A stretch of 64,000 nucleotides of DNA, taken from assembly GCA_022041995.1 (NCBI GenBank), contig CP074381.1, forward strand, positions 1,178,001 through 1,242,000, read 5' to 3'. The stretch is from Cupriavidus necator. GTDB lineage: Bacteria; Pseudomonadota; Gammaproteobacteria; Burkholderiales; Burkholderiaceae. A model generated the notes under the pieces. That model worked only from the letters and a program-made list of their open reading frames with translations. It ran no database searches and was not told the DNA's origin. A program made the position numbers and the translations under genes. This document shows positions 56,223 to 64,000 of the stretch, one piece after another (the stretch's first letter is position 1; every line of letters starts with the position of its first letter).

Positions 56223-58310
56223 ATGGCAACCACGCTCAACCCCAACCTGCTGCTTGCGATCCCGCTGGCGCCGCTAGTCGGCTCCGCGATCGCCGGCTTG
56301 TTCGGTACCAAGTTCTTCGACCTGTTTTCCTCGGAGTCGCGCGGCGGCCGGGTCGTGGCGCATACCGCCACGATCCTGGGCGTTGCCATTTCCTTCGTGC
56401 TGTCGGTGATGGTGCTGCTCGACGTGATGAACGGCGCCGGCTACAACGGCACCGTCTACGAGTGGATGGCCATCGGCAGCCTGAAGATGGAGGTCGGCTT
56501 CCTGGTCGACTCGCTGACCGCGATGATGATGGTCGTGGTGACTTTCGTCTCGCTGATGGTGCACATCTACACCGTCGGCTACATGGACGGGGACCCCGGC
56601 TACAACCGCTTCTTCTCGTACATCTCGCTGTTCACCTTCTCGATGCTGATGCTGGTGATGAGCAACAACTTCCTGCAGCTGTTCTTCGGCTGGGAAGCGG
56701 TGGGCCTGGTGTCGTACCTGCTGATCGGCTTCTGGTACACCCGCCCGACGGCCATCTTCGCCAACCTGAAGGCGTTCCTGGTCAACCGCGTCGGCGACTT
56801 TGGCTTCATCCTGGGCATCGGCCTGCTGCTGGCCTACAGCAGCAGCATGAACTACACCGAAGTGTTCGCCGCGCGCGACCAGCTGGCTACCGTGATCTTC
56901 CCGGGCACCGACTGGCTGATGATCACCGTGGCCTGCATCTGCCTGTTCATCGGCGCGATGGGCAAGTCGGCGCAGTTCCCGCTGCACGTCTGGCTGCCTG
57001 ACTCGATGGAAGGCCCGACCCCGATCTCGGCACTGATCCACGCGGCAACGATGGTGACCGCGGGCATCTTCATGGTCGCGCGCATGTCGCCGCTGTTCGA
57101 GCTGTCGGATACGGCGCTGTCCTTCGTGCTGGTGATCGGTGCCATCACGGCGCTGTTCATGGGCTTCCTGGGCATCATCCAGAACGACATCAAGCGCGTG
57201 GTCGCTTACTCGACCCTGTCGCAGCTGGGCTACATGACCGTGGCGCTGGGCGCTTCGGCCTACTCGGTGGCCGTGTTCCACCTGATGACGCACGCCTTCT
57301 TCAAGGCACTGCTGTTCCTGGGCGCGGGCTCGGTCATCATCGGCATGCACCACGACCAGGACATCCGCAACATGGGCGGCCTGCGCAAGTACATGCCGAT
57401 CACCTGGATCACCTCGCTGGTGGGTTCGCTGGCGCTGATCGGCACGCCGTTCTTCGCCGGCTTCTACTCCAAGGACTCGATCATCGAGGCCGTTGCCGAG
57501 TCGCATATCGCCGGTTCGGGCTTTGCGTACTTCGCCGTGCTGGCCGGTGTATTCGTCACTGCGTTCTACTCGTTCCGCATGTACTTCCTGGTCTTCCACG
57601 GCAAGTCGCGCTGGGGCCAGAACCATGCTCACCAGCACCATGAGGGCGACCACGAGGACGAGGAAGTGACGGCCGACCACCACCATGGCCTGGCCGCCGG
57701 CGAGAAGCCGCACGAGTCGCCGTGGGTGGTGACGCTGCCGCTGGTGCTGCTGGCGATCCCGTCGGTGGTGATCGGTGCGATCGCGATCGAGCCGATGCTG
57801 TTCGGCAACTTCTTCAAGATGGGCATCGCCTTCAAGGACGTGATCTTCGTCGGCGAGAACCACCACGCCATGGCGGAGCTCGAGGAAGCGTTCCACGGCT
57901 GGGTGCCGATGGCGATCCACTCGCTGACCACGCCCGTGCTGTGGCTGGCGATTGCTGGTGTGGTGCTGTCGTGGTTCTTCTACATGAAGCGCCCGGACAT
58001 CCCCGAGGCCATCAAGAACCGCTTCTCGGGCCTGTACAAGCTGCTCGACAACAAGTACTACATGGACGCCATCAACCAGGCCGTGTTCGCCCGCGGCGCA
58101 CGCCTGCTCGGTACCGGGCTGTGGAAGGGCGGCGACCAGAGCCTGATCGACGGCCTGTTCGTCAACGGCGCGGCGCGCATGGTGGCTTCGTTTGCTTCGG
58201 CAAGCCGCTATCTGCAGTCGGGCTATATCTACCACTACGCATTCGCGATGATCGTCGGCATGCTGGTGCTGCTGACGCTGACGGTCACCGGCGTGATCGG
58301 CACCAAGTGA
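56223..58310 (+). CDS. nuoL: NADH-quinone oxidoreductase subunit L
   Basis: A 695-residue antiporter-like proton-pumping subunit, the distal one, with a long lateral helix at its C-terminus. Motifs include FFGWEAVGLVSYLLIGFWYTRP with the key Glu, HVWLPDSMEGPTPISALIHAATMVTAGIF and RVVAYSTLSQLGYM. A histidine- and acid-rich loop (HAHQHHEGDHEDEEVTADHHHG, near residues 466-487) is striking. The stop is followed by a near-exact duplicate of its last 14 bases. Confidence 0.97.
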   Translation: MATTLNPNLLLAIPLAPLVGSAIAGLFGTKFFDLFSSESRGGRVVAHTATILGVAISFVLSVMVLLDVMNGAGYNGTVYEWMAIGSLKMEVGFLVDSLTAMMMVVVTFVSLMVHIYTVGYMDGDPGYNRFFSYISLFTFSMLMLVMSNNFLQLFFGWEAVGLVSYLLIGFWYTRPTAIFANLKAFLVNRVGDFGFILGIGLLLAYSSSMNYTEVFAARDQLATVIFPGTDWLMITVACICLFIGAMGKSAQFPLHVWLPDSMEGPTPISALIHAATMVTAGIFMVARMSPLFELSDTALSFVLVIGAITALFMGFLGIIQNDIKRVVAYSTLSQLGYMTVALGASAYSVAVFHLMTHAFFKALLFLGAGSVIIGMHHDQDIRNMGGLRKYMPITWITSLVGSLALIGTPFFAGFYSKDSIIEAVAESHIAGSGFAYFAVLAGVFVTAFYSFRMYFLVFHGKSRWGQNHAHQHHEGDHEDEEVTADHHHGLAAGEKPHESPWVVTLPLVLLAIPSVVIGAIAIEPMLFGNFFKMGIAFKDVIFVGENHHAMAELEEAFHGWVPMAIHSLTTPVLWLAIAGVVLSWFFYMKRPDIPEAIKNRFSGLYKLLDNKYYMDAINQAVFARGARLLGTGLWKGGDQSLIDGLFVNGAARMVASFASASRYLQSGYIYHYAFAMIVGMLVLLTLTVTGVIGTK

Positions 58311-58322
58311 TAGGCACCAAGT
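58295..58322 (+). repeat. 14-base tandem duplication at the nuoL stop codon
   Basis: GATCGGCACCAAGT is followed directly by GATAGGCACCAAGT, one mismatch. The first copy encodes the final Ile-Gly-Thr-Lys of NuoL plus part of the stop; the second is in the nuoL-nuoM spacer. Confidence 0.8.
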
Positions 58323-58337
58323 AAGGAAAACTTAGAA

Positions 58338-59804
58338 ATGGTTCTGTCTTTCTCAATCTGGCTGCCTATCTTTTTCGGCCTGCTGATCCTCGCCTTCGGC
58401 TCGGACCGAAGCCCGGGCTTCGTGCGGTGGATGTCGCTGTTCGGCTCGATCGCGAGCTTTGTCGTCACACTGCCGCTGATCTTCCACTTCGACCGCGCCA
58501 CCGCGTCGATGCAGTTCGTCGAGAAGGCGAACTGGATCGAGCGCTTCCATATCAACTACCTGCTTGGGGTTGACGGCATCTCGATGTGGTTCGTCGTGCT
58601 GACCGCCTTCATCACGGTGATCGTGGTGATCTCGGCCTGGGAAGTGATCACTGAGCGTGTGGCCGAGTACATGGCCTCGTTCCTGATCTTGTCGGGCCTG
58701 ATGGTCGGCGTGTTCTGCACGCTGGACGGCATGCTGTTCTACGTGTTCTTCGAGGCCACGCTGATCCCGATGTACATCATCATCGGCGTCTGGGGCGGCC
58801 CGAACCGCGTCTATGCCGCGTTCAAGTTCTTCCTGTACACGCTGGCTGGCTCGCTGCTGACGCTGATCGCACTGCTGTACCTGTACAACAAGACCGGCAC
58901 CTTCGACATCCTGCAATGGCACCAGGCCAAGCTGTCGATGAACGAGCAGATCGCGCTGTTTATCGCCTTCTTCGTCGCCTTCGCGGTCAAGGTGCCGATG
59001 TGGCCGGTGCACACCTGGCTGCCGGACGCCCACGTGGAAGCGCCGACCGGCGGTTCGGTGGTGCTGGCCGCCATCATGCTGAAGCTGGGCGCCTACGGTT
59101 TCCTGCGGTTCTCGCTGCCGATCGCCCCTGACGCGAGCCACTACCTGGCCCCGTTCATCATCACCATCTCGCTGATCGCGGTGATCTACATCGGCCTGGT
59201 GGCCCTGGTGCAGGCCGACATGAAGAAGCTGGTGGCGTACTCTTCGATTGCCCACATGGGCTTCGTCACGCTGGGCTTCTTTATCTTCAGCGACATCGGC
59301 ATTGAAGGTGGCATCGTGCAGATGATCTCGCACGGCTTTATCTCCGGCGCGATGTTCCTTTGCATCGGCGTGCTGTACGACCGCGTCCACTCGCGCCAGA
59401 TCGCCGACTACGGCGGCGTGGTCAACACCATGCCCAAGTTCGCCGCGCTGGCAGTGTTCTTCGCGATGGCCAACTGCGGCCTGCCGGCCACCTCGGGCTT
59501 CGTCGGCGAATTCATGGTGATCCTGGGCGCGGTCAAGTTCGACTTCTGGATCGGCCTGCTGGCTGCCACCGCCCTGATCTTCGGCGCCGCCTACTCGCTG
59601 TGGATGGTCAAGCGCGTGATCTTCGGCGACATCGTCCACCAGCACGTGCGCGAGCTGGTAGACCTGAACAAGCGTGAATTCGTCATGCTCGGCCTGCTGG
59701 CCATCATGACGCTGTACATGGGCCTGCACCCGAAGCCCTTTACCGACGTGATGCACGCGTCCGTGGTGAACCTGCTGTCCCACGCGGCACAGTCCAAGCT
59801 GTAA
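58338..59804 (+). CDS. nuoM: NADH-quinone oxidoreductase subunit M
   Basis: A 488-residue antiporter-like subunit with about fourteen helices. Signatures: VFFEATLIPMYIIIGVWGG with the essential Glu, HTWLPDAHVEAPTGGSVVLAAIMLKLGAYGFLRF and KKLVAYSSIAHMGFVTLG. It starts 27 bases after nuoL behind AAGGAAAACTTAGAA. Confidence 0.97.
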   Translation: MVLSFSIWLPIFFGLLILAFGSDRSPGFVRWMSLFGSIASFVVTLPLIFHFDRATASMQFVEKANWIERFHINYLLGVDGISMWFVVLTAFITVIVVISAWEVITERVAEYMASFLILSGLMVGVFCTLDGMLFYVFFEATLIPMYIIIGVWGGPNRVYAAFKFFLYTLAGSLLTLIALLYLYNKTGTFDILQWHQAKLSMNEQIALFIAFFVAFAVKVPMWPVHTWLPDAHVEAPTGGSVVLAAIMLKLGAYGFLRFSLPIAPDASHYLAPFIITISLIAVIYIGLVALVQADMKKLVAYSSIAHMGFVTLGFFIFSDIGIEGGIVQMISHGFISGAMFLCIGVLYDRVHSRQIADYGGVVNTMPKFAALAVFFAMANCGLPATSGFVGEFMVILGAVKFDFWIGLLAATALIFGAAYSLWMVKRVIFGDIVHQHVRELVDLNKREFVMLGLLAIMTLYMGLHPKPFTDVMHASVVNLLSHAAQSKL

Positions 59805-59822
59805 TCGGGGAGAGAAATCAAT

Positions 59823-61298
59823 ATGCAACCGTCCTCGACACTCGGCCCTGTGGCGCCGATCATCTTCCTGGCGATCGCCATCGCCGCAGTAAACTGGATC
59901 GACCTGGCTCGCGGCAAGGGCAAGCAAAGCGTTGCCTATCCGCTGTCGCTGCTGACCACCCTGGTGCTGACGGTGTGGTTCGGCCTGAACGCCGCTGCCG
60001 GCGAGACGCACTACGCGTTCTCCAACCTGGTGGTGATCGACCCGATGGCCAACGTGCTGTCGGCGTTCTGCGCGGCGGGCCTGTTCGTCACGCTGGTGTA
60101 CACGCGCCGCTACCTGGCTGAGCGCGACATGTTCGCCGGCGAGTTCTACATGCTGGCCCTGTTCACGCTGGGCGGCCAGATCGTGATGATCACCGGCAAC
60201 AACTTCCTGACCCTGTACCTGGGCCTGGAGCTGCTGTCGCTGTCGTCGTACGCACTGGTGGCACTGCGCCGCGAATCGCGCGTGACCTCGGAATCGGCGA
60301 TGAAGTACTTCGTGCTGGGCGCGCTGGCTTCGGGCTTCCTGCTGTACGGCATCTCGATGATGTACGGCGCCACCGGTTCGCTGAACCTGGGCGAGGTGTT
60401 CCGCGTGGTCGAGTCGGGCCGCGTCAACACCACCATGCTGGCCTTTGGCGTGGTCTTTATCGTTGCCGGCCTGTCGTTCAAGCTGGGTGCTGCGCCGTTC
60501 CACATGTGGATCCCGGACATCTACCAAGGTTCGCCGACCGCAGTGACGCTGCTGATCGCCGGCGGCCCGAAGGTTGCTGCTTTTGCGCTGTTCATCCGCG
60601 TGCTGGTGGAAGGCCTGCTGCCCCTGGCCAGCGACTGGCAAATGATGCTGGTGGTGCTGTCGATCATCTCGCTTGCCATCGGCAACCTGACCGCCATCGT
60701 GCAGAGCAACCTGAAGCGGATGCTGGCGTACTCGACCATCTCGCACATGGGCTTCGTGCTGCTGGGCCTGCTGTCGGGCGTGGTCGCCAACAAGGCTGAC
60801 GGCGCCGCCGATGCATACGGCTCGGCGATGTTCTACTCGGTGACCTACCTGCTGACCACGCTGGGCACGTTCGGCATCATCCTGCTGCGCACCAGCAAGG
60901 GCTTCGAGGCCGAGACGCTGGAAGACCTGAAGGGCATGTCCCGCCGCAACCCGTGGTTTGCCTTCCTGATGCTGGTGATGATGTTCTCGCTGGCCGGGAT
61001 TCCGCCGACCGTGGGCTTCTACGCCAAGCTGGCCGTGCTGGATGCGGTGGTCAAGTCGGGCATGACCTGGCTGGCCGTGGTGGCCGTGATGTTCTCGCTG
61101 ATCGGCGCGTTCTACTACCTGCGCATCGTCAAGCTGATGTACTTCGATGCACCAGTGGGCGAAGAACAGCTGGAAGCGAGCTTCGGCCTGCGCTCGATGC
61201 TGAGCGTGAACGGCGCCGCGGTGATCCTGCTGGGCCTGTTCCCGGCCGCGCTGATGAACCTGTGCTACCAGGCCATCCGCTCGACCCTGGGTTCCTGA
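59823..61298 (+). CDS. nuoN: NADH-quinone oxidoreductase subunit N
   Basis: A 491-residue antiporter-like subunit, last of complex I. It has LGLELLSLSSYALVALRRES, FHMWIPDIYQGSPTAVTLLIAGGPKVAAFALFIR and KRMLAYSTISHMGFVLLG. It is followed 13 bases later by a DUF2818 gene that rides on the operon. Confidence 0.97.
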   Translation: MQPSSTLGPVAPIIFLAIAIAAVNWIDLARGKGKQSVAYPLSLLTTLVLTVWFGLNAAAGETHYAFSNLVVIDPMANVLSAFCAAGLFVTLVYTRRYLAERDMFAGEFYMLALFTLGGQIVMITGNNFLTLYLGLELLSLSSYALVALRRESRVTSESAMKYFVLGALASGFLLYGISMMYGATGSLNLGEVFRVVESGRVNTTMLAFGVVFIVAGLSFKLGAAPFHMWIPDIYQGSPTAVTLLIAGGPKVAAFALFIRVLVEGLLPLASDWQMMLVVLSIISLAIGNLTAIVQSNLKRMLAYSTISHMGFVLLGLLSGVVANKADGAADAYGSAMFYSVTYLLTTLGTFGIILLRTSKGFEAETLEDLKGMSRRNPWFAFLMLVMMFSLAGIPPTVGFYAKLAVLDAVVKSGMTWLAVVAVMFSLIGAFYYLRIVKLMYFDAPVGEEQLEASFGLRSMLSVNGAAVILLGLFPAALMNLCYQAIRSTLGS

Positions 61299-61311
61299 TC
61301 CGCCACACGCC

Positions 61312-61620
61312 ATGAGCGCATCCGCAAGCGGCTGGTTTGTCATCCTGCTGGCACTGATCAGTGCGAACCTGCCGTTTGTGAACCAGCGCCTGTTCGCGCT
61401 GATCCCGCTGCGGCTGGCGCGCAAGCCGCTGTGGCTGCGCCTGCTGGAACTGCTCGTATGGTTCGCGGTGGCGGGTGCCGCCGGCTTTGCGGTGGAGGCC
61501 AGCCTTGGCAATGCCTTCCCGCAGGGCTGGCAGTTCTACGCCATCACCGCCTGCATGATGCTTGTGTTTGCCTTCCCGGGCTTCACCTGGCAATACCTCG
61601 TCAAACACCGCACGGCCTGA
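61312..61620 (+). CDS. DUF2818 family small membrane protein
   Basis: A 102-residue protein with three hydrophobic segments (GWFVILLALISANLPFVNQRLFALIPL, LLELLVWFAVAGAAGFAVEASLG, YAITACMMLVFAFPGFTWQYL). The ANLPFVNQR block marks DUF2818, a family confined largely to betaproteobacteria and typically found behind nuoN. No function is known; the position suggests a role linked with complex I, which is inference. ATG 61312 lies 13 bases after nuoN. Confidence 0.88.
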   Translation: MSASASGWFVILLALISANLPFVNQRLFALIPLRLARKPLWLRLLELLVWFAVAGAAGFAVEASLGNAFPQGWQFYAITACMMLVFAFPGFTWQYLVKHRTA

Positions 61621-61664
61621 AGCCGGTCCTGTCGGCGCCGGGCCCTGCCTGATCCGGAGCGTCC

Positions 61665-62309
61665 ATGACCGACAAGATCCAACGCGGCACCCCGTTTCCC
61701 GCAGCATCCGCTGAACCCACCGGGAACGACGACGCACTGAAGGAAGTGTGCGTGGCCTCGGCCACGGTCCATCGCGGCAAGTTCCTTACCCTCAAGCAAG
61801 ACATTGTCAGGCTGCCGGACGGCAAGCAGACCGGGCGCGAGTACGTGGTCCATCCGGGCGCGGTGATGATGATCCCGCTGTTCAATGACGGCACCGTGCT
61901 GATGGAGCGCCAGTTCCGCTATCCGGTGGGCGAAGTGATGCTGGAATTCCCCGCCGGCAAGCTCGATCCGGAAGAGGGCGCGCAGCGCTGCGGCGAACGC
62001 GAACTGCTGGAGGAGACCGGCTACAGCGCGGCACGCTGGGACTACCTGACGCGCATCCACCCGGTCATCTCGTATTCCACTGAGTTCATCGACGTCTTCC
62101 TGGCGCGCGACCTGACGCACGGCGAGGCGCAGCTCGACGACGGCGAGTTCCTGGAAACCTTTATCGCGCCGGTGGGGCAGGTGATCGATTGGGTGCGCAG
62201 CGGCCGCATCACCGACGTAAAGACCATCATCGGCGCGTTCTGGCTGGAAAAAGTGATCTCGGGTGCCTGGCAACCGGGCGAACAGCCGCTGCCGCATTAC
62301 GCCGTATAG
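61665..62309 (+). CDS. NUDIX hydrolase, ADP-ribose pyrophosphatase-like
   Basis: A 214-residue enzyme with the Nudix box GKLDPEEGAQRCGERELLEETGY (GX5EX7REUXEEXGU) at about residues 103-125 and the ADP-ribose-type PVISYSTEFIDVFLARDL segment after it. This subgroup hydrolyses ADP-ribose or related NDP-sugars. It is 44 bases after DUF2818 on the same strand, so it may be co-transcribed with nuo. Confidence 0.92.
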   Translation: MTDKIQRGTPFPAASAEPTGNDDALKEVCVASATVHRGKFLTLKQDIVRLPDGKQTGREYVVHPGAVMMIPLFNDGTVLMERQFRYPVGEVMLEFPAGKLDPEEGAQRCGERELLEETGYSAARWDYLTRIHPVISYSTEFIDVFLARDLTHGEAQLDDGEFLETFIAPVGQVIDWVRSGRITDVKTIIGAFWLEKVISGAWQPGEQPLPHYAV

Positions 62310-62436
62310 TGAGTAGTGAGCCGCGTGGATTCTGCGCCATGCGGCTGTCCCGAACGGTCGTTCTAAAAAATTTAGCACGACCGTTCACAAAATTTCGATT
62401 CGCGGATAATATAGCTTTTGACGGGCTGGAAAGATC

Positions 62437-62883
62437 ATGAAGGTGCTCGACCTGCGCTGCGCGCATGACCATCGTTTCGAGGGCTGGTTTGCCTCTGAAG
62501 AAGATGCGCAGTCGCAAATCTCGCGTGACCTCGTCCAATGCCCGGTCTGTGGCGACCACGCCGTGACGCGGCTGCCCAGCGCGCCGCGCCTGAACCTGTC
62601 GGGCGCGACCGCGCGCGAAGGCAGCGCCAGGCCGGCGCAGCCGGCTGCCGCACCGGTGACACTGCAAGGGCTCTATATGAAGGCAGTGAAGCAGGTGCTG
62701 GCACAGACCGAGGATGTTGGCGAGCGCTTTGCCGAAGAGGCAAGGCGCATGCACTATGACGAGGCGCCGGAACGCGGCATTCGCGGTTCGGCCTCGGCGG
62801 AGGAGGTGCAGGCGCTGGCCGAAGAGGGCATCGAGACTTTCCCGCTCGTGGTGCCGGATGCGCTGAAGCAGACGGCTCACTGA
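62437..62883 (+). CDS. DUF1178 family protein
   Basis: A 148-residue protein. It begins MKVLDLRCAHDHRFEGWFASEEDAQSQISRDLVQCPVCGDHAVTRLPSAP, with C-x2-H and C-x2-C forming a zinc-ribbon-like site, and ends with the conserved EEGIETFPLVVPDALKQ. The middle is an alanine/proline-rich linker and a helix. Function unknown. The 127-base gap upstream includes an AT-rich stretch (about 62365-62412) that could hold a promoter. Confidence 0.9.
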   Translation: MKVLDLRCAHDHRFEGWFASEEDAQSQISRDLVQCPVCGDHAVTRLPSAPRLNLSGATAREGSARPAQPAAAPVTLQGLYMKAVKQVLAQTEDVGERFAEEARRMHYDEAPERGIRGSASAEEVQALAEEGIETFPLVVPDALKQTAH

Positions 62884-62976
62884 ATTGCGTCTTGTGCCCG
62901 TTGCTGTCGGCGCTTGACGTGCAGGCAGAACAACCGCCGGCGGCCCCGCGCCAAGCCGGCACCACTGGAGACGGGC

Positions 62977-64000
62977 ATGGATCTCAACTACTCGGCGTCC
63001 GACAACGCCTTCCGCGAGGAAGTGCGTAGCTGGCTCGAAGCCAACTTGCCGGCGGACATCCGCAGCAAGATTCTCAACCACCGCCGTCCGAACCGCGACG
63101 ACCTGGTGCGCTGGCACAAGACCCTGGCCGGCAACGGCTGGTCGGCACCGCACTGGCCCGTCCAGTACGGCGGCACCGGCTGGAACGCCACCCAGCGCCA
63201 TATCTGGGATGAAGAGAATGCCCGCGTCGGCGCGCCCGGCGTGCTGCCGTTCGGCGTGGCGATGGTCGCGCCGGTGATCATGAAGTACGGCAGCGAGGAG
63301 CAAAAGTCGTACTACCTGCCGCGCATCCTGGACTGCACCGACTGGTGGTGCCAGGGCTATTCGGAGCCGGGCTCGGGTTCGGACCTGGCCTCGCTGAAGA
63401 CCCGTGCCGAGCTGACTTCGGACGGCAAGCATTACATCGTCAATGGCCAGAAGACCTGGACCACGCTCGGCCAGCACGCCGACATGATCTTCTGCCTGGT
63501 CCGCACCGACCCCGAAGCCAAGAAGCAAGAGGGCATCTCGTTCCTGCTGATCGACATGAAGACCCCGGGCATCACCGTGCGCCCGATCATCATGCTCGAC
63601 GAAGAGCATGAAGTGAACGAAGTCTTCTTCGACAACGTCAAGGTGCCGGTCGAGAACCGCGTCGGCGAAGAAAACAAGGGCTGGACCTACGCCAAGTACC
63701 TGCTGGGCCACGAGCGCACCGGCATTGCCCGCGTGGGCAACTCCAAGCGCGAGCTGGGCTTCCTCAAGCGCGTGGCGCGCCAGCAGCAGAAGAACGGCAA
63801 GCCGTTGCTGGAGGATCCGGTGTTCGGCGCCAAGGTGGCCGCGCTGGAAATCGAACTGATGGCGCTGGAAATCACCGTGCTGCGCGTGGTCTCGAGCGAA
63901 GCCGCCGGCAAGGGCCCTGGCCCCGAGGCCTCGATGCTCAAGATCAAGGGCACCGAGATCCAGCAGCTGCTGACCGAGCTGATGGTCGAGGCCGTCGGCC
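62977..64000 (+). CDS. Acyl-CoA dehydrogenase (partial, C-terminus off the right edge)
   Basis: FAD-dependent dehydrogenase of fatty-acid or related acyl-CoA oxidation; 341 residues are visible. It opens MDLNYSASDNAFREEVRSWL, and the FAD-binding region WCQGYSEPGSGSDLASLKTRAELTSDGKHYIVNGQKTWTTLGQHADM is complete, as is GITVRPIIMLDEEHEVNEVFFDNVKVPVENRVGEENKGW. The catalytic Glu region is just beyond the edge. ATG 62977 has GGAG upstream. The substrate cannot be read from this part. Confidence 0.93.
   Translation, partial: MDLNYSASDNAFREEVRSWLEANLPADIRSKILNHRRPNRDDLVRWHKTLAGNGWSAPHWPVQYGGTGWNATQRHIWDEENARVGAPGVLPFGVAMVAPVIMKYGSEEQKSYYLPRILDCTDWWCQGYSEPGSGSDLASLKTRAELTSDGKHYIVNGQKTWTTLGQHADMIFCLVRTDPEAKKQEGISFLLIDMKTPGITVRPIIMLDEEHEVNEVFFDNVKVPVENRVGEENKGWTYAKYLLGHERTGIARVGNSKRELGFLKRVARQQQKNGKPLLEDPVFGAKVAALEIELMALEITVLRVVSSEAAGKGPGPEASMLKIKGTEIQQLLTELMVEAVG

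Noticed and set aside
58353..61511. A 1052-codon minus-strand frame opposite nuoM and nuoN
   Set aside because: Same artefact: strongly biased residues (H, Q, R, D), no recognisable motif, entirely antisense to confident genes.

Overview
The window is about 66% G+C by eye, carries tightly packed genes, and looks like the main chromosome of a Burkholderiaceae betaproteobacterium, most likely a Cupriavidus (Ralstonia eutropha-like) species. The inference rests on gene families and gene order: ilv genes-psd-pssA-leuA, rpsO-pnp-tpiA-secG-tRNA-Leu(GAG)-nuoA-N, and a complete purine-to-allantoin block. No insertion sequence, prophage, CRISPR array or rRNA was seen.

Region 1 (1-16 kb) is purine catabolism. 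On the minus strand, xdhA-xdhB-xdhC, an adenine/adenosine deaminase and guaD convert adenine and guanine to xanthine and urate. A membrane urate oxidase with a cytochrome c tail (puuD) and uraH take urate onward, and puuE (cut by the left edge) opens allantoin. An NCS2 permease imports the bases. A GntR-FCD regulator sits beside uraH with palindromic TTGT-NN-ACAA sites, and a LysR regulator diverges from xdhA. A fatty-acid desaturase and a GDT1-type manganese exporter with a yybP-ykoY (Mn2+) riboswitch leader interrupt the block. Next (16-18 kb) comes a tungstate-type binding protein divergent from a ModE-like regulator, with two near-identical 18-bp operators between them.

Region 2 (18-30 kb) is mixed housekeeping: an FtsX-type permease, a truncated haemoglobin, a LOG-family phosphoribohydrolase, a TetR regulator, an envelope-lipid group (dgkA, glycosyltransferase, LpxH-like phosphoesterase), a lipase, and an ECF sigma factor operon with DUF3619 and DUF3106 proteins.

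Region 3 (30-41 kb) holds ilvB-ilvH-ilvC, psd-pssA, a BON/LysM protein and leuA. Upstream of leuA is a clear attenuator: a short peptide rich in CTA leucine codons, alternative hairpins and a terminator. A lipoprotein, an orphan Liv-type binding protein and rpsO follow.

Region 4 (41-64 kb) has pnp (with a long leader hairpin), a quinone oxidoreductase, tpiA, secG, tRNA-Leu, all fourteen complex I genes nuoA-N, then DUF2818, a NUDIX hydrolase, DUF1178 and an acyl-CoA dehydrogenase cut by the right edge.

A cross-cutting observation is that eight or more single-base losses, mostly in G/C runs, break, extend or fuse otherwise intact genes (xdhA twice, LysR end, ybbP-like permease, TetR start, DUF3106, pssA, nuoE-nuoF). 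The pattern looks like homopolymer undercalling in the assembly rather than real pseudogenes.
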